Shown here piece by piece: positions 44,333-55,236 of a DNA stretch of 64,000 nucleotides. Source of the DNA: Barnesiella sp. An55 (GTDB taxonomy: Bacteria; Bacteroidota; Bacteroidia; Bacteroidales; Barnesiellaceae); NCBI RefSeq assembly GCF_002161555.1, contig NZ_NFHZ01000003.1, forward strand, positions 167,674 through 231,673, read 5' to 3'. The position numbers and the translations under genes are program-made. The notes under the pieces are model-generated. The model ran no database searches. It saw nothing but the letters and a program-made list of their open reading frames with translations, and was not told where the DNA came from. Position 1 is the stretch's first letter. Every line of letters begins with the position of its first letter.

Positions 44333-44737
44333 ATGCCTACGATTCAACAATTAGTAAGAAAAGGACGGGTTGTATTGGAAGACAAGAGTAAATCTCCCGC
44401 ATTGGATTCATGTCCCCAAAGACGTGGTGTATGCGTGAGAGTTTACACGACGACTCCTAAGAAACCTAACTCTGCCATGCGTAAAGTTGCTCGTGTACGT
44501 TTAACCAACGGAAAAGAGGTGAACTCTTACATCCCCGGTGAAGGTCACAACCTGCAAGAGCACTCGATCGTGCTTGTACGTGGCGGTCGTGTGAAAGACC
44601 TCCCTGGTGTACGTTATCACATTGTACGTGGTACGTTGGATACTGCCGGTGTAGGTGGCCGCACACAACGTCGCTCGAAATATGGCGCCAAGAGACCTAA
44701 AGCAGGAGCTGCACCTGCCGCAAAAGGTAAGAAATAA
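44333..44737 (+). CDS. rpsL: 30S ribosomal protein S12 (uS12)
   Basis: A 134-residue small-subunit protein at the decoding centre, where it contributes to tRNA selection. The invariant [18 protein letters not shown] and the [18 protein letters not shown] loop (streptomycin-contact residues) are intact, and the C-terminus is a basic Ala/Lys/Gly tail. It is the first gene of the superoperon, with a consensus promoter and long leader upstream. A 169-base gap separates it from rpsG, longer than the usual spacing in the operon. Confidence 0.98.
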   Translation: MPTIQQLVRKGRVVLEDKSKSPALDSCPQRRGVCVRVYTTTPKKPNSAMRKVARVRLTNGKEVNSYIPGEGHNLQEHSIVLVRGGRVKDLPGVRYHIVRGTLDTAGVGGRTQRRSKYGAKRPKAGAAPAAKGKK

Positions 44738-44906
44738 TCGACACCTTTTATAAAAAGCCAGCACAGAGAATTAAAAAGAATTAGTGTCAAACACTGGTTC
44801 GCGTTTATTGGATAGGCTGATTGGGTTGAGTAAATGAAATCGGCGGATTTCGTTGAAGATGTAAAGAACAGCAACCAAAAACAAGAACGACAATTTATTG
44901 TAAAAA
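44738..44906 (+). promoter_or_regulatory. rpsL-rpsG intercistronic region with small hairpins
   Basis: The 169-base gap contains two small stems, AGTGT/ACACT near 44783-44795 and GAAATC/GATTTC (44836-44851, loop GGCG). In E. coli this interval hosts S7 autoregulation; no close match to that site is claimed here. Confidence 0.3.
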
Positions 44907-45383
44907 ATGAGAAAAGCAAAACCAAAGAAACGGGTCGTATTACCCGATCCCGTGTTCAATGATGTAAGGGTTTCGAAATTTGTAAACCACTTGATGTATG
45001 ATGGCAAGAAAAGTATTGCCTACTCTATTTTCTACAGTGCACTGGAGATTGCGAAATCGAAATTGCCCAACGAGGAGAAATCGGCCCTCGAGATCTGGAA
45101 GAAAGCCCTGGAAAATATTACACCTCAAGTAGAGGTTAAGTCTCGCCGTGTGGGTGGTGCTACTTTCCAAGTACCTACGGAAATCCGCCCCGATCGTAAG
45201 GAATCTATTTCAATGAAAAATCTTATTATCTATTCTCGTAAGAGAGGTGGCAAAACGATGGCCGACAAATTGGCTGCCGAGATTGTCGATGCTTTCAACG
45301 AGCAGGGTGGTGCATTCAAACGTAAAGAAGATATGCACAAGATGGCCGAAGCCAACCGTGCATTCGCTCATTTTAGATTTTAA
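44907..45383 (+). CDS. rpsG: 30S ribosomal protein S7 (uS7)
   Basis: A 158-residue primary 16S rRNA binder that nucleates the 30S head and lines the E site. The conserved [20 protein letters not shown], the [18 protein letters not shown] hairpin region and a C-terminal [14 protein letters not shown] segment are present. In many bacteria S7 also represses its own mRNA; the gap upstream could host such a site. It precedes fusA by 25 bases. Confidence 0.98.
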   Translation: MRKAKPKKRVVLPDPVFNDVRVSKFVNHLMYDGKKSIAYSIFYSALEIAKSKLPNEEKSALEIWKKALENITPQVEVKSRRVGGATFQVPTEIRPDRKESISMKNLIIYSRKRGGKTMADKLAAEIVDAFNEQGGAFKRKEDMHKMAEANRAFAHFRF

Positions 45384-45408
45384 TTGAATAAAATAAGGAA
45401 TAAAGAAA

Positions 45409-47529
45409 ATGGCAAAATCTGACGCTCATTTGAAATATACCAGAAACATTGGTATTATGGCACACATCGATGCCGGTAAGACAACGACTTCGGAACGTAT
45501 TCTGTACTACACCGGGTTGACTCACAAAATCGGCGAGGTACACGACGGTGCCGCTACCATGGACTGGATGGAACAGGAGCAAGAGCGCGGTATCACGATT
45601 ACGTCGGCCGCTACAACCGCTTTCTGGAATTACAAAGGCGAAAAATATAAAATCAACCTGATCGATACTCCGGGGCACGTTGACTTTACGGTAGAGGTAG
45701 AGCGCTCGTTGCGTGTACTCGATGGTGCTGTGGCTACATTCTGTGCAGTAGGTGGTGTTGAGCCCCAATCTGAAACAGTATGGCGCCAGGCCGACAAATA
45801 CAATGTACCCCGTATCGGTTATGTAAACAAAATGGACCGCTCGGGTGCCAACTTCTTTGAAGTGGTTCGTCAGTTGAAAGACGTGCTGGGCGCAAATCCT
45901 TGCCCCATCCAAGTACCTATCGGTGCTGAGGAGACCTTCAAAGGCGTAGTTGACCTCATTCGTATGAAAGCTATCTACTGGCACGACGAAACAATGGGTG
46001 CCGACTATAACATGGAGGAGATCCCCGACAATATGAAAGCCGAGTGCGACGAGTGGAGAGACAAAATGCTCGAGAAGATTGCCGAGTGCGACGACGAGCT
46101 GATGGAAAAATACTTCGCCGATCCCTCGACGATTACCGAAGAAGAGATCGTTCGCGCCATCCGCAAAGGTACCCTGGCCATGCAAATCGTTCCTATGATT
46201 TGTGGTTCTTCGTTCAAGAACAAAGGTGTACAACCGCTGCTCGATGCCGTGTGCGCATTCTTGCCCAGCCCCGTTGATACGCCGGCTGTAGTAGGTCACG
46301 ACATGAACGACCCCGAGAAAGAAGTGGTACGTCACCCCTCCTTCTCAGAGCCCATGTGTGCCCTGGCCTTCAAGATTGCAACCGACCCCTATGTAGGCCG
46401 TCTCTGCTTCTTCCGTGTATATTCGGGCGAAATCGTAGCCGGTTCTTACGTGCTCAACTCCCGTTCGGGTAAGAAAGAGCGTGTATCGCGTCTGTTCCAG
46501 ATGCACTCCAACAAACAAAATCCCAAAGAGTCGATCGACTGTGGCGATATAGGTGCTGGCGTAGGATTCAAAGATATCCGCACCGGTGATACCTTGTGTG
46601 CCGAAGACGCTCCCATCGTACTCGAGGCTATGGACTTCCCCGCACCTGTGATCGGTATCGCCGTAGAGCCCAAGACTCAGAAAGACCTCGACAAGCTGGG
46701 TATCGGTCTGCAGAAACTGGCCGAAGAGGATCCTACCTTCACCGTAGCTACTAACGAAGAGACCGGACAAACCGTTATCAGCGGTATGGGTGAGCTCCAC
46801 CTGGAAATCATCATCGACCGTCTGAAACGTGAGTTCAAGGTAGAATGTAACCAAGGTCGTCCCCAAGTTACCTACAAAGAGGCTATCACCAAACCGGTTG
46901 AGCTCCGCGAGGTATTCAAGAAACAGACGGGTGGTCGTGGTAAGTTCGCCGATATCATCGTGCGTGTAGAACCCTCGACCCGCGAAGAGGCCGGTCTGGA
47001 ATTCGTCGATGAAGTAAAAGGTGGTAACATTCCTAAAGAGTTTATCCCCTCGATCCAGAAAGGTTTCACTACCGCAATGAAGAACGGTGTATTGGCCGGC
47101 TTCCCGGTTGACAGCCTCAAGGTTACCGTACTCGATGGTTCGTTCCACCCCGTTGACTCTGACCAGTTGTCGTTCGAACTCTGTGCCATCCAAGCCTTCA
47201 AGAAAGCTTGCGAGAAAGCAGGTCCCGTATTGCTGGAGCCCATCATGAAGATCGAGGTAGTAACCCCCGAAGAGAGCATGGGTGATGTAATCTCCGACTT
47301 GAACAAACGTCGTGGCCAAATCGAAGGTATGGAGTCGAGCCGCTCGGGCGCCCGCATTGTGAAAGCAACGGCACCTCTGGCCGAAATGTTCGGTTATGTA
47401 ACTGCCCTGCGTACCATCACATCGGGTCGTGCCACCTCGACGATGTCGTTCTCGCACTATGCCGAGGTAAGCCCGTCGATTGCCAAGAATGTGTTGACCG
47501 AAGTAAACGGTAGAGTAGATTTATTGTAA
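45409..47529 (+). CDS. fusA: Elongation factor G
   Basis: A 706-residue GTPase that drives translocation and, with RRF, ribosome recycling. The G motifs are [10 protein letters not shown] (P-loop), DTPGHVDF (switch II) and NKMDR (base recognition). Domains II to V follow in the usual order with the [13 protein letters not shown] end segment [14 protein letters not shown]. It lies between S7 and S10, with no tuf gene following, an arrangement typical of Bacteroidetes. Codon choice is noticeably biased towards C-ending codons, as in highly expressed genes. Confidence 0.98.
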   Translation: MAKSDAHLKYTRNIGIMAHIDAGKTTTSERILYYTGLTHKIGEVHDGAATMDWMEQEQERGITITSAATTAFWNYKGEKYKINLIDTPGHVDFTVEVERSLRVLDGAVATFCAVGGVEPQSETVWRQADKYNVPRIGYVNKMDRSGANFFEVVRQLKDVLGANPCPIQVPIGAEETFKGVVDLIRMKAIYWHDETMGADYNMEEIPDNMKAECDEWRDKMLEKIAECDDELMEKYFADPSTITEEEIVRAIRKGTLAMQIVPMICGSSFKNKGVQPLLDAVCAFLPSPVDTPAVVGHDMNDPEKEVVRHPSFSEPMCALAFKIATDPYVGRLCFFRVYSGEIVAGSYVLNSRSGKKERVSRLFQMHSNKQNPKESIDCGDIGAGVGFKDIRTGDTLCAEDAPIVLEAMDFPAPVIGIAVEPKTQKDLDKLGIGLQKLAEEDPTFTVATNEETGQTVISGMGELHLEIIIDRLKREFKVECNQGRPQVTYKEAITKPVELREVFKKQTGGRGKFADIIVRVEPSTREEAGLEFVDEVKGGNIPKEFIPSIQKGFTTAMKNGVLAGFPVDSLKVTVLDGSFHPVDSDQLSFELCAIQAFKKACEKAGPVLLEPIMKIEVVTPEESMGDVISDLNKRRGQIEGMESSRSGARIVKATAPLAEMFGYVTALRTITSGRATSTMSFSHYAEVSPSIAKNVLTEVNGRVDLL

Positions 47530-47549
47530 TTAAACCATCAAATATCAAT

Positions 47550-47855
47550 ATGAGCCAAAAAATCAGAATTAAATTGAAGTCTTACGACCACAACTTGGTT
47601 GACAAGTCGGCCGAGAAAATCGTAAAGACGGTGAAAGCTACGGGCGCAGTAGTGAGCGGTCCTATTCCTCTGCCTACTCACAAACGTATCTTCACGGTAA
47701 ACCGCTCGACTTTCGTAAACAAAAAATCGAGAGAGCAATTCGAGTTGTCTTCGTTCAAGCGTCTCATCGACATTTACAGCTCAACGGCTAAGACGGTAGA
47801 TGCCTTGATGAAATTGGAATTGCCCAGCGGCGTAGATGTAGAAATTAAAGTGTGA
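47550..47855 (+). CDS. rpsJ: 30S ribosomal protein S10 (uS10)
   Basis: A 101-residue 30S head protein that also, as NusE, joins the transcription antitermination complex. The [20 protein letters not shown] start and the [22 protein letters not shown] loop are diagnostic. It begins the S10 block 20 bases after fusA, with no separate promoter seen. Confidence 0.97.
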   Translation: MSQKIRIKLKSYDHNLVDKSAEKIVKTVKATGAVVSGPIPLPTHKRIFTVNRSTFVNKKSREQFELSSFKRLIDIYSSTAKTVDALMKLELPSGVDVEIKV

Positions 47856-47876
47856 TTCAACAAAAATTAAGTAGAA

Positions 47877-48491
47877 ATGCCAGGATTATTAGGAAAAAAA
47901 ATCGGAATGACATCCGTTTTCAGTGCCGAGGGTAAAAACGTACCATGCACTGTTATCGAAGTTGGTCCTTGTGTGGTTACGCAAATCAAAACCGTTGAAA
48001 AAGATGGTTACGAGGCTGTACAGGTAGGCTTTATCGACAAGAAAGATAAACACACCACGAAGCCCGAAGCCGGACATTTCAAGAAAGCAGGCGTAACGCC
48101 CAAGAGACACTTGGCCGAGTTCAAATTCGATACCGAATACAAATTGGGCGACACCATCGCCGTCGATTTGTTTGAAGGTGCGGATTACGTAGATGTAATC
48201 GGCGTATCAAAAGGTAAAGGTTTCCAAGGTGTAGTTAAGCGTCATGGTTTCGGCGGTGTAGGCCAGACCACTCACGGTCAGCACAACCGCTTGCGTGCCC
48301 CCGGTTCTATCGGTGCATGTTCATATCCTGCCCGCGTATTCAAGGGCACACGTATGGCCGGCCAGATGGGTAACAGCCGTGTAACCGTGCAAAACCTTCA
48401 AGTGTTAAAAGTAATACCCGAACACAATCTTTTGCTCATCAAAGGATCGGTGCCCGGAAGTAAAGGTTCAATCGTAATAATTGAGAAATAA
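47877..48491 (+). CDS. rplC: 50S ribosomal protein L3 (uL3)
   Basis: A 204-residue early assembly protein near the peptidyl-transferase centre. The start [15 protein letters not shown] and the extended loop [21 protein letters not shown] are characteristic. The last base of its stop codon is the first base of the L4 start, so the two are translationally coupled. Confidence 0.97.
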   Translation: MPGLLGKKIGMTSVFSAEGKNVPCTVIEVGPCVVTQIKTVEKDGYEAVQVGFIDKKDKHTTKPEAGHFKKAGVTPKRHLAEFKFDTEYKLGDTIAVDLFEGADYVDVIGVSKGKGFQGVVKRHGFGGVGQTTHGQHNRLRAPGSIGACSYPARVFKGTRMAGQMGNSRVTVQNLQVLKVIPEHNLLLIKGSVPGSKGSIVIIEK

Positions 48492-49111
48492 TGGAACTGA
48501 GCGTATATAACATTAAAGGTGAGGACACCGGTAAGAAGGTTGTTTTAGCCGATTCTGTATTTGGAATCGAGCCCAATGACCACGCCGTATATCTCGATGT
48601 GAAACAATACTTGGCAAACTTGCGTCAAGGTACTCACAAATCCAAAGAAAGAAGCGAAGTATCGGGTAGTACCCGCAAACTGAAAAGACAAAAAGGAACG
48701 GGCGGCGCTCGTAGCGGTGATATCAATTCGCCGGTAATGATCGGTGGTGGCCGTGTATTCGGTCCCAAACCCCGCGACTACCGTTTCAAACTGAACAAGA
48801 AAGTGAAAGAACTCGCCCGCAAATCGGCATTGACTTACAAGGCTCAGGACAATGCCATCGTGGTCGTAGAAGACTTCTCTTTCGAGGCCCCCAAAACCAA
48901 GGAATTCGTAAACTTGCTGAAAAATTTGCAAGTTGCTGATAAAAAGTCACTTTTGGTTTTACCGGAACAAAATAAAAACGTATATTTGTCGGCCCGTAAT
49001 CTTACGGGAACAAATGTGATAACAGTATCGGAACTCAATACCTACAAAGTGTTGAACAACAACGCCTTGGTTTTGACAGAGGGAACGGTAGCTGCTATCA
49101 ATAACTTTTGA
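48491..49111 (+). CDS. rplD: 50S ribosomal protein L4 (uL4)
   Basis: A 206-residue exit-tunnel protein. The tunnel loop with [25 protein letters not shown] is clear and the C-terminal globular part follows. In E. coli L4 is also the autogenous repressor of the S10 operon; no equivalent leader is evident, as this gene lies inside a long joint operon. Confidence 0.97.
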   Translation: MELSVYNIKGEDTGKKVVLADSVFGIEPNDHAVYLDVKQYLANLRQGTHKSKERSEVSGSTRKLKRQKGTGGARSGDINSPVMIGGGRVFGPKPRDYRFKLNKKVKELARKSALTYKAQDNAIVVVEDFSFEAPKTKEFVNLLKNLQVADKKSLLVLPEQNKNVYLSARNLTGTNVITVSELNTYKVLNNNALVLTEGTVAAINNF

Positions 49112-49129
49112 TGTAAGGAGGCTTGAAAT

Positions 49130-49420
49130 ATGGGAATAATAATTAAACCTATCGTAACAGAGAAAATGACGGCCATGGGCGAGAAATACAATCGCTATGG
49201 TTTCCGCGTGGACCCGAAGGCCGATAAGGCGCAAATCAAGAAAGCCGTAGAAGAGATGTACAACGTAACGGTCGTATCGGTAAACACGATGAACTATCGT
49301 GGCAAAAACAAAAGCCGCTACACCAAGACCGGTCTCATCTCGGGTATGACGGCCGCTTATAAGAAAGCCTTGGTTACATTGAAAGAAGGAGAAACTATTG
49401 ATTTTTATAGCAATATCTAA
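49130..49420 (+). CDS. rplW: 50S ribosomal protein L23 (uL23)
   Basis: A 96-residue protein at the tunnel exit, where trigger factor and SRP dock. The IIKPIVTEKMTAMGEKYNRYGFRVD start is typical. AAGGAGG (49115-49121), 8 bases before the ATG, is a strong Shine-Dalgarno, unusual among neighbouring genes. Confidence 0.96.
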   Translation: MGIIIKPIVTEKMTAMGEKYNRYGFRVDPKADKAQIKKAVEEMYNVTVVSVNTMNYRGKNKSRYTKTGLISGMTAAYKKALVTLKEGETIDFYSNI

Positions 49421-49427
49421 TTAAACA

Positions 49428-50252
49428 ATGGCAGTAAGAAAATTAAAGCCCACAACACCGGGGCAAAGACACAAAGTTATTGGTGCATTTGATACAATCA
49501 CTGCTAGCGCGCCAGAAAAATCTCTTGTAAGAGGTGTCAGAAAATCGGGTGGTCGTAACAATGAAGGGCATTTGACGATGCGCTACATTGGCGGCGGTCA
49601 CAAGAGAAAATACAGATTGATCGACTTCAAGAGAAACAAAGACGGTGTACCCGCTACTGTAAAGACGATCGAATACGACCCGAACCGTTCGGCCCGTATC
49701 GCTCTGTTGTTCTATGCAGACGGTGAAAAACGTTACATTATTGCACCCAACGGCTTGGAAGTTGGAGCAACCTTGATGTCTGGCGAAAATGCAGCTCCTG
49801 AGGTAGGAAATGCATTGCCTCTGAAAAACATACCTATCGGTACTGTTATTCACAACATCGAGTTGCGTCCGGGTCAAGGCGCCTTCTTGGTACGCTCGGC
49901 CGGAACGTTTGCTCAGTTGACTTCGAGAGAAGGCGATTATGCAATTATCAAATTACCTTCTGGAGAAACCAGAAAAATCCTCGCAACCTGTAAAGCCACG
50001 ATCGGCAGCGTAGGAAACTCGGATCACGCCCTCGAACGCTCGGGTAAAGCCGGACGCTCGCGCTGGTTGGGCCGTCGTCCTCGCAACCGTGGTGTTGTGA
50101 TGAACCCTGTAGATCACCCGATGGGTGGTGGTGAAGGACGTGCATCAGGTGGACACCCCAGATCGAGAAAAGGCTTGTATGCAAAAGGTTTGAAGACCAG
50201 AGCTCCGAAGAAACACTCTTCGAAGTATATTATTGAAAGAAGGAAAAAGTAA
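49428..50252 (+). CDS. rplB: 50S ribosomal protein L2 (uL2)
   Basis: A 274-residue protein needed for subunit association and peptidyl-transferase activity. The [20 protein letters not shown] region and the C-terminal [12 protein letters not shown] histidine segment are conserved. It starts 7 bases after L23. Confidence 0.98.
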   Translation: MAVRKLKPTTPGQRHKVIGAFDTITASAPEKSLVRGVRKSGGRNNEGHLTMRYIGGGHKRKYRLIDFKRNKDGVPATVKTIEYDPNRSARIALLFYADGEKRYIIAPNGLEVGATLMSGENAAPEVGNALPLKNIPIGTVIHNIELRPGQGAFLVRSAGTFAQLTSREGDYAIIKLPSGETRKILATCKATIGSVGNSDHALERSGKAGRSRWLGRRPRNRGVVMNPVDHPMGGGEGRASGGHPRSRKGLYAKGLKTRAPKKHSSKYIIERRKK

Positions 50253-50272
50253 TCTGATAAATTGACAACAAC

Positions 50273-50542
50273 ATGAGTCGTTCATTAAAAAAAGGCCCAT
50301 ATATCAGTGTGAAGCTGGACAAAAAAGTAGCCGCGATGGAGGCATCTGGCAAGAAGTCGGTGATCAAAACCTGGTCGCGCGCATCTATGATTTCGCCTGA
50401 ATTCGTAGGGCATACTTTTGCAGTACACAATGGTAATAAATTTATTCCCGTATATGTTACCGAAAACATGGTAGGCCACAAGCTCGGCGAGTTTGCTCCT
50501 ACGCGTACATTCCGCGGCCATGCAGGTAACAAGAAAAAATAA
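50273..50542 (+). CDS. rpsS: 30S ribosomal protein S19 (uS19)
   Basis: An 89-residue 30S head protein that contacts S13 and the A-site t[18 protein letters not shown] at the start and [19 protein letters not shown] in the centre are signature segments. The C-terminus ends in basic residues (GHAGNKKK). Confidence 0.97.
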   Translation: MSRSLKKGPYISVKLDKKVAAMEASGKKSVIKTWSRASMISPEFVGHTFAVHNGNKFIPVYVTENMVGHKLGEFAPTRTFRGHAGNKKK

Positions 50543-50586
50543 GGCCTGAGGGAATGCGAGTTTTAATACAATTAAAGAATTGAAAA

Positions 50587-50997
50587 ATGGGTGCAAGAAA
50601 AAGAGAATCAGCCAATAGAAGGAAGGAAGCTCTGAAAACTCAATATTTCGCCAAGTTGAACAACGTTCCCACCTCACCCCGTAAGATGCGCTTGGCCGCA
50701 GACATGGTAAGAGGCATGGAAGTATTCAAAGCCCTGGGCGTATTGAAGTTCTCGAACAAAGAAGCTTCGCAAAGACTGGAAAAACTGTTGCGTTCGGCCA
50801 TTGCCAACTGGGAGCAAAAGAACGAGCGCAAGGCCGAAAGCGGAGAATTGTACATCTCGACAATCTATGTAGATTGCGCTGCGATGTTGAAACGTCTTCG
50901 TCCGGCTCCGCAAGGAAGAGGTTACCGTATTCGTAAACGCTCGAATCACGTAACACTGTTTGTTGATACAATAAATAAAAACGATAACAAAAACTAA
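50587..50997 (+). CDS. rplV: 50S ribosomal protein L22 (uL22)
   Basis: A 136-residue exit-tunnel protein. The [21 protein letters not shown] helix and the [22 protein letters not shown] beta-hairpin, whose tip lines the tunnel, are present. There are 44 bases between S19 and this start, and 7 to S3. Confidence 0.96.
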   Translation: MGARKRESANRRKEALKTQYFAKLNNVPTSPRKMRLAADMVRGMEVFKALGVLKFSNKEASQRLEKLLRSAIANWEQKNERKAESGELYISTIYVDCAAMLKRLRPAPQGRGYRIRKRSNHVTLFVDTINKNDNKN

Positions 50998-51004
50998 TTG
51001 CTGG

Positions 51005-51727
51005 ATGGGACAGAAAGTAAATCCGATAAGTAACCGTTTGGGAATCATCAGAGGTTGGGATTCCAATTGGTATGGCGGTAAAAACTATGGTGACAGGTTG
51101 TTGGAAGACAGCAAGATCCGGAAGTATTTGAATGCCCGTCTTGCAAAAGCCAGCGTTTCGCGCATAGTTATAGAACGTACGTTGAAGTTGATAACCATTA
51201 CCGTGTGCACGGCTCGTCCGGGCCTGATCATCGGTAAAGGCGGTCAAGAGGTTGACAAGCTCAAGGAAGAGTTGAAGAAAATTACCGACAAGGACGTACA
51301 AATCAATATCTACGAGGTAAAACGCCCCGAACTTGACGCCGAAATCGTGGCCAGCAACATCGCTCGCCAAATCGAAGGCAAAATCGCCTACCGTCGCGCC
51401 GTAAAAATGGCCATCGCCTCGACGATGCGCATGGGTGCCGAAGGTATCAAAGTACAAGTATCGGGCCGTTTGAACGGCGCCGAAATGGCTCGTTCCGAAA
51501 TGTACAAAGAGGGCAGAACCCCCCTGCATACATTGCGTGCCGATATTGACTATGCCTTGGTAGAAGCTCTTACGAAAGTAGGAATCATCGGTATCAAGGT
51601 TTGGATCTGCCGTGGCGAAATCTACGGAAAGAAAGACCTGGCTCCTGCCTACACCAACAACGCCAAAGAAGGCCGTGGTAACGGAGGACCGAAAAAGGGC
51701 TTCAGAAAACCCAAAACTAACCGCTAA
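51005..51727 (+). CDS. rpsC: 30S ribosomal protein S3 (uS3)
   Basis: A 240-residue head protein at the mRNA entry, helping unwind mRNA. The N-terminal [13 protein letters not shown], the KH-type [13 protein letters not shown] motif and the [13 protein letters not shown] late segment are all present. Confidence 0.97.
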   Translation: MGQKVNPISNRLGIIRGWDSNWYGGKNYGDRLLEDSKIRKYLNARLAKASVSRIVIERTLKLITITVCTARPGLIIGKGGQEVDKLKEELKKITDKDVQINIYEVKRPELDAEIVASNIARQIEGKIAYRRAVKMAIASTMRMGAEGIKVQVSGRLNGAEMARSEMYKEGRTPLHTLRADIDYALVEALTKVGIIGIKVWICRGEIYGKKDLAPAYTNNAKEGRGNGGPKKGFRKPKTNR

Positions 51728-51741
51728 ACGAAAATTGAACT

Positions 51742-52173
51742 ATGTTACAACCGAAAAAAACTAAATTCAGAAGACAGCAAAAAGGTCGCCAAAAGGGCAA
51801 TGCCCAACGAGGCAACCAGCTGGCTTTCGGCTCTTTCGGCATTAAGTCGTTAGATACGAAATGGATTACAGGTCGTCAAATCGAGGCCGCTCGTGTTGCT
51901 GTAACACGTTATATGCAACGTCAGGGTCAGATTTGGATCCGTATATTTCCCGATAAACCTATTACTAAGAAACCGGCCGATGTACGTATGGGTAAAGGTA
52001 AAGGTAATCCCGAAGGATTCGTATTCCCCATCACACCGGGTCGTGTTATTATCGAGGTAGAAGGTGTACCCTATGAGATCGCCAAGGAAGCCCTGCGCCT
52101 GGGAGCACAGAAACTTCCCATTACTACTAAGTTCGTTGTACGTCGTGACTACGACGCCAGTCAAAATGTGTAA
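51742..52173 (+). CDS. rplP: 50S ribosomal protein L16 (uL16)
   Basis: A 143-residue protein at the A-site side of the peptidyl-transferase centre. [20 protein letters not shown], the [29 protein letters not shown] segment (quoted in part) and the [17 protein letters not shown] end identify it. Confidence 0.97.
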   Translation: MLQPKKTKFRRQQKGRQKGNAQRGNQLAFGSFGIKSLDTKWITGRQIEAARVAVTRYMQRQGQIWIRIFPDKPITKKPADVRMGKGKGNPEGFVFPITPGRVIIEVEGVPYEIAKEALRLGAQKLPITTKFVVRRDYDASQNV

Positions 52174-52176
52174 GTT

Positions 52177-52374
52177 ATGAAAAAAGCAGAAGTAAAAGAA
52201 TTAGGCTCCAAAGAGTTGCAAGAGAGATTGGACGCAGCCGTAGCTGCCCTCAACCAAATGGAGATCAATCACAGCATCTCGCCGTTGGACAGTCCTGCTA
52301 AAATAACTCACGAACGCAGGATGATTGCGCGCATGAAAACCGAGTTGCGCAAACGTGAACTTAATAAAAAATAA
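52177..52374 (+). CDS. rpmC: 50S ribosomal protein L29 (uL29)
   Basis: A 65-residue two-helix protein near the tunnel exit. The [20 protein letters not shown] helix and the [24 protein letters not shown] end are typical. It starts 3 bases after L16. Confidence 0.95.
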   Translation: MKKAEVKELGSKELQERLDAAVAALNQMEINHSISPLDSPAKITHERRMIARMKTELRKRELNKK

Positions 52375-52391
52375 TCAGCCACATATCTAAG

Positions 52392-52649
52392 ATGGAAAGT
52401 AGAAATTTAAGAAAAGAGAGAGTCGGCGTGGTTTCCAGCAACAAAATGGAGAAGACCATCACGGTAACCGTGAAATGGAAAGAGAAACACCCGATCTATG
52501 GTAAATTCGTGAACAAGACGAAGAAATACCATGCTCATGACGAGAAGAACGAATGCAACATCGGTGATACCGTGCGGCTGATGGAAACTCGTCCTTTGAG
52601 CAAAACAAAGAGATGGAGAGTAGTAGAAATCATCGAAAGAGCTAAGTAA
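52392..52649 (+). CDS. rpsQ: 30S ribosomal protein S17 (uS17)
   Basis: An 85-residue OB-fold 16S rRNA binder. [19 protein letters not shown] and the [20 protein letters not shown] ending are signature sequences. The L14 start follows after 2 bases. Confidence 0.96.
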   Translation: MESRNLRKERVGVVSSNKMEKTITVTVKWKEKHPIYGKFVNKTKKYHAHDEKNECNIGDTVRLMETRPLSKTKRWRVVEIIERAK

Positions 52650-52651
52650 TT

Positions 52652-53017
52652 ATGATACAACAAGAATCAAGACTTACAGTAGCTGATAACAGCGGAGCTA
52701 AGGAAGCTCTTTGTATTCGCGTGTTGGGCGGTACCGGTCGCCGTTATGCATCGGTAGGCGATGTAATCGTCGTAGCGATCAAAAGCGCTATCCCCTCGAG
52801 CGATGTGAAAAAAGGCGCCGTATCGAAAGCCATTATCGTGCGCACGAAAAAAGAAATCCGTCGTCAGGACGGTTCCTACATTCGCTTCGACGACAATGCC
52901 TGTGTATTGTTGAACAATGCGGGTGAGTTGCGCGGTAGCCGTATCTTCGGCCCGGTAGCCAGAGAGTTGCGTGCCGTAAACATGAAAATCGTGTCGTTGG
53001 CACCCGAAGTACTTTAA
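52652..53017 (+). CDS. rplN: 50S ribosomal protein L14 (uL14)
   Basis: A 121-residue protein at the subunit interface. [19 protein letters not shown] and the [20 protein letters not shown] loop are conserved, and the length is standard. Confidence 0.97.
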   Translation: MIQQESRLTVADNSGAKEALCIRVLGGTGRRYASVGDVIVVAIKSAIPSSDVKKGAVSKAIIVRTKKEIRRQDGSYIRFDDNACVLLNNAGELRGSRIFGPVARELRAVNMKIVSLAPEVL

Positions 53018-53038
53018 TCGAATAAAGTGAAAGATTAA

Positions 53039-53359
53039 ATGAGCAAGTTACATATCAAAAAGGGAGATACAGTCTATGTAAACGCCGGCGAAGACAAAGG
53101 CAAGACCGGTCGTGTGCTGAGCGTGTTGGTAAAAGAGCAACGCGCCCTCGTAGAAGGTATCAACATGGTATCCAAGAGTACCAAACCCAATGCCAAAAAC
53201 CCCCAGGGAGGTATAGTGAAGAAAGAAGCTCCTATTCATATTTCCAACTTGAATCTTCTCGATCCGAAAACCGGGAAACCTACCCGCATCGGCCGGAAGA
53301 AAAATGAAGCAGGCGTTTCAATACGTTATTCCAAAAAATCAGGAGAGGAGATTAAGTAA
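53039..53359 (+). CDS. rplX: 50S ribosomal protein L24 (uL24)
   Basis: A 106-residue KOW-fold assembly initiator at the tunnel exit. The [19 protein letters not shown] motif and the [18 protein letters not shown] region are present. The final base of its stop codon is the first of the L5 start codon. Confidence 0.96.
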   Translation: MSKLHIKKGDTVYVNAGEDKGKTGRVLSVLVKEQRALVEGINMVSKSTKPNAKNPQGGIVKKEAPIHISNLNLLDPKTGKPTRIGRKKNEAGVSIRYSKKSGEEIK

Positions 53360-53916
53360 TGAACAACACCGCAAATCTGAAGAAAGAATATCTTGAAAAA
53401 ATCGTGCCCGCCCTGCAAAAAGAGTTCAACTACTCGTCGATCATGCAGGTGCCCGTTTTGAAAAAGATCGTCATCAACCAAGGTCTTGGAGAAGCAACGG
53501 CCGACAAGAAAATCATCGAAACCGCCATCAACGAGTTGACGGCCATCACCGGTCAGAAAGCAGTGGCAACCCTCTCGCGCAAAGATATCTCGAATTTCAA
53601 GCTGCGTAAGAAAATGCCCATCGGTGTAATGGTAACCCTCCGTCACGAGCGCATGTACGAGTTCCTGGAGCGTCTGGTACGCGTATCTCTTCCCCGTATC
53701 CGCGACTTCAAAGGTATCGAAAGCAAACTCGATGGACGAGGCAACTACACCCTCGGAATTCAGGAACAAATCATTTTCCCTGAAATAAATATCGATAGTA
53801 TTACCAAAATTATGGGAATGAATATTACCTTTGTAACCTCAGCCAAAACCGACGAGGAAGGGTATGCTCTTCTCAAAGCATTTGGCTTACCTTTTAAAAA
53901 CGCAAAAAAAGACTAA
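53359..53916 (+). CDS. rplE: 50S ribosomal protein L5 (uL5)
   Basis: A 185-residue 5S rRNA binder contacting the P-site tRNA and S13. The [18 protein letters not shown] start region and [18 protein letters not shown] are characteristic. Its start is translationally coupled to the end of L24. Confidence 0.97.
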   Translation: MNNTANLKKEYLEKIVPALQKEFNYSSIMQVPVLKKIVINQGLGEATADKKIIETAINELTAITGQKAVATLSRKDISNFKLRKKMPIGVMVTLRHERMYEFLERLVRVSLPRIRDFKGIESKLDGRGNYTLGIQEQIIFPEINIDSITKIMGMNITFVTSAKTDEEGYALLKAFGLPFKNAKKD

Positions 53917-53919
53917 GAT

Positions 53920-54189
53920 ATGGCAAAAGAATCGATGAAAGCTCGTGAAGTGAAGAGAGCCAAACTGGTTGCCAAATATGCCGAAAAGAAAAAACAACTC
54001 AAGGCAGAAGGCAATTACGAAGCCCTTCAACTGTTGCCGAAAAACGCCTCGCGTGTACGTTTACACAACCGTTGCAAAATCACCGGTCGTCCCAAAGGAT
54101 ACATCCGTCAGTTTGGGATTTCTCGTATTCAGTTCCGCGAAATGGCTTCGGCAGGACTTATCCCGGGCGTAAAGAAAGCAAGCTGGTAA
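53920..54189 (+). CDS. rpsN: 30S ribosomal protein S14 (uS14), zinc-free long form
   Basis: An 89-residue head protein. It is the long form without the CxxC pairs of zinc-binding S14; the RNA-binding [17 protein letters not shown] stretch and [11 protein letters not shown] end are intact. It is followed by a 58-base gap with a strong hairpin before S8. Confidence 0.96.
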   Translation: MAKESMKAREVKRAKLVAKYAEKKKQLKAEGNYEALQLLPKNASRVRLHNRCKITGRPKGYIRQFGISRIQFREMASAGLIPGVKKASW

Positions 54190-54207
54190 TTATTTTTAGT
54201 GTTAAAT

Positions 54208-54231
54208 ATTGTCCGGAGACTCCGGATCAAT
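54208..54231 (+). promoter_or_regulatory. Strong hairpin between rpsN and rpsH
   Basis: TCCGG-AGACT-CCGGA with an outer ATTG/CAAT extension (one bulged T). No T-run follows, so it is unlikely to be a terminator; an S8-related translational operator is a plausible inference because the next gene is rpsH. Confidence 0.45.
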
Positions 54232-54247
54232 TTAAACAAATTTTTAT

Positions 54248-54643
54248 ATGACAGATCCAATAGCAGATTATCTGACAAGATTGAGAAACGCCATCAAAGC
54301 TCACCACAGAGTTGTTGAAGTGCCTTCCTCGAGATTGAAAAAAGAAATCACGAAAATCCTTTTTGAAAAAGGCTACATTCTCAATTACAAGTTTGTAGAA
54401 GACGGTCCCCGAGGCACCATCAAGATTGCCTTGAAGTACGACCCCGTAAACAAAGTGAGCGCAATCCAAAAGCTGATCCGTATATCGAGCCCGGGTTTGC
54501 GCCGTTATACCGGCTATAAAGACATGCCGCGTGTATTGAATGGTTTGGGTATTGCAATTCTCTCCACCTCGAAAGGCGTGATGACCAACAAAGAGGCCAG
54601 CGACCTGAAGATTGGCGGTGAGGTATTATGTTACATTTACTAA
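54248..54643 (+). CDS. rpsH: 30S ribosomal protein S8 (uS8)
   Basis: A 131-residue 16S rRNA binder of the central domain. DPIADYLTRLRNAIKAHHRV and the late LNGLGIAILSTSKGVMT region are diagnostic. In E. coli S8 represses the spc operon; a hairpin lies just upstream here. Confidence 0.97.
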   Translation: MTDPIADYLTRLRNAIKAHHRVVEVPSSRLKKEITKILFEKGYILNYKFVEDGPRGTIKIALKYDPVNKVSAIQKLIRISSPGLRRYTGYKDMPRVLNGLGIAILSTSKGVMTNKEASDLKIGGEVLCYIY

Positions 54644-54662
54644 TTAAAAGGAGGTATATATT

Positions 54663-55217
54663 ATGTCAAGAATAGGAAAATTGCCCATAGTAGTACCCGC
54701 CGGAGTTACCGTTACTATCTCCGGAAATGAGGTAAAGGTAAAAGGACCCAAAGGGGAGCTGTCACAGACCGTATCGCCCGAAATTAAAGTTGAAATGGTT
54801 GACGGGGCAATTCATGTGACCCGGCCTAATGATGAGAAACAGACACGTGCCCTTCACGGTCTCTACCGTGCCTTGATCCACAACATGGTGGTAGGTGTTT
54901 CGGAGGGTTACAAGAAAGAGATGGAACTGGTGGGCGTAGGTTATCGTGCCCAAAGCCAAGGCCAGGTACTCGAGCTTTCGCTCGGCTACTCACACGCCAT
55001 CTTCTTGAGACTTCCTGCCGAAATCAAGGTAGAAGCCAAATCGGAGAGAAACAAAAACCCGTTGATTATTCTCGAATCGTGCGACAAGCAACTGATTGGC
55101 CAGGTATGCGCCAAAATCCGTTCGCTGCGCAAGCCCGAGCCTTACAAGGGTAAAGGTATCAAGTTCGTTGGTGAGGTAATCCGCAGAAAATCGGGTAAAT
55201 CGGCAGGTGCCAAATAA
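54663..55217 (+). CDS. rplF: 50S ribosomal protein L6 (uL6)
   Basis: A 184-residue protein with two homologous domains near the factor-binding site. MSRIGKLPIVVPAGV and the GVGYRAQSQGQVLELSLGYSH region identify it, with the ending RKPEPYKGKGIKF. AAAAGGAGG (54646-54654), 8 bases before the ATG, is a strong Shine-Dalgarno. Confidence 0.97.
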   Translation: MSRIGKLPIVVPAGVTVTISGNEVKVKGPKGELSQTVSPEIKVEMVDGAIHVTRPNDEKQTRALHGLYRALIHNMVVGVSEGYKKEMELVGVGYRAQSQGQVLELSLGYSHAIFLRLPAEIKVEAKSERNKNPLIILESCDKQLIGQVCAKIRSLRKPEPYKGKGIKFVGEVIRRKSGKSAGAK

Positions 55218-55236
55218 TCATTAAACAGGTATTATC

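Noticed and set aside
45373..47457. Two long minus-strand open frames (45373-46335 and 46345-47457)
   Set aside because: They are antisense to the intact fusA gene and show no family features.
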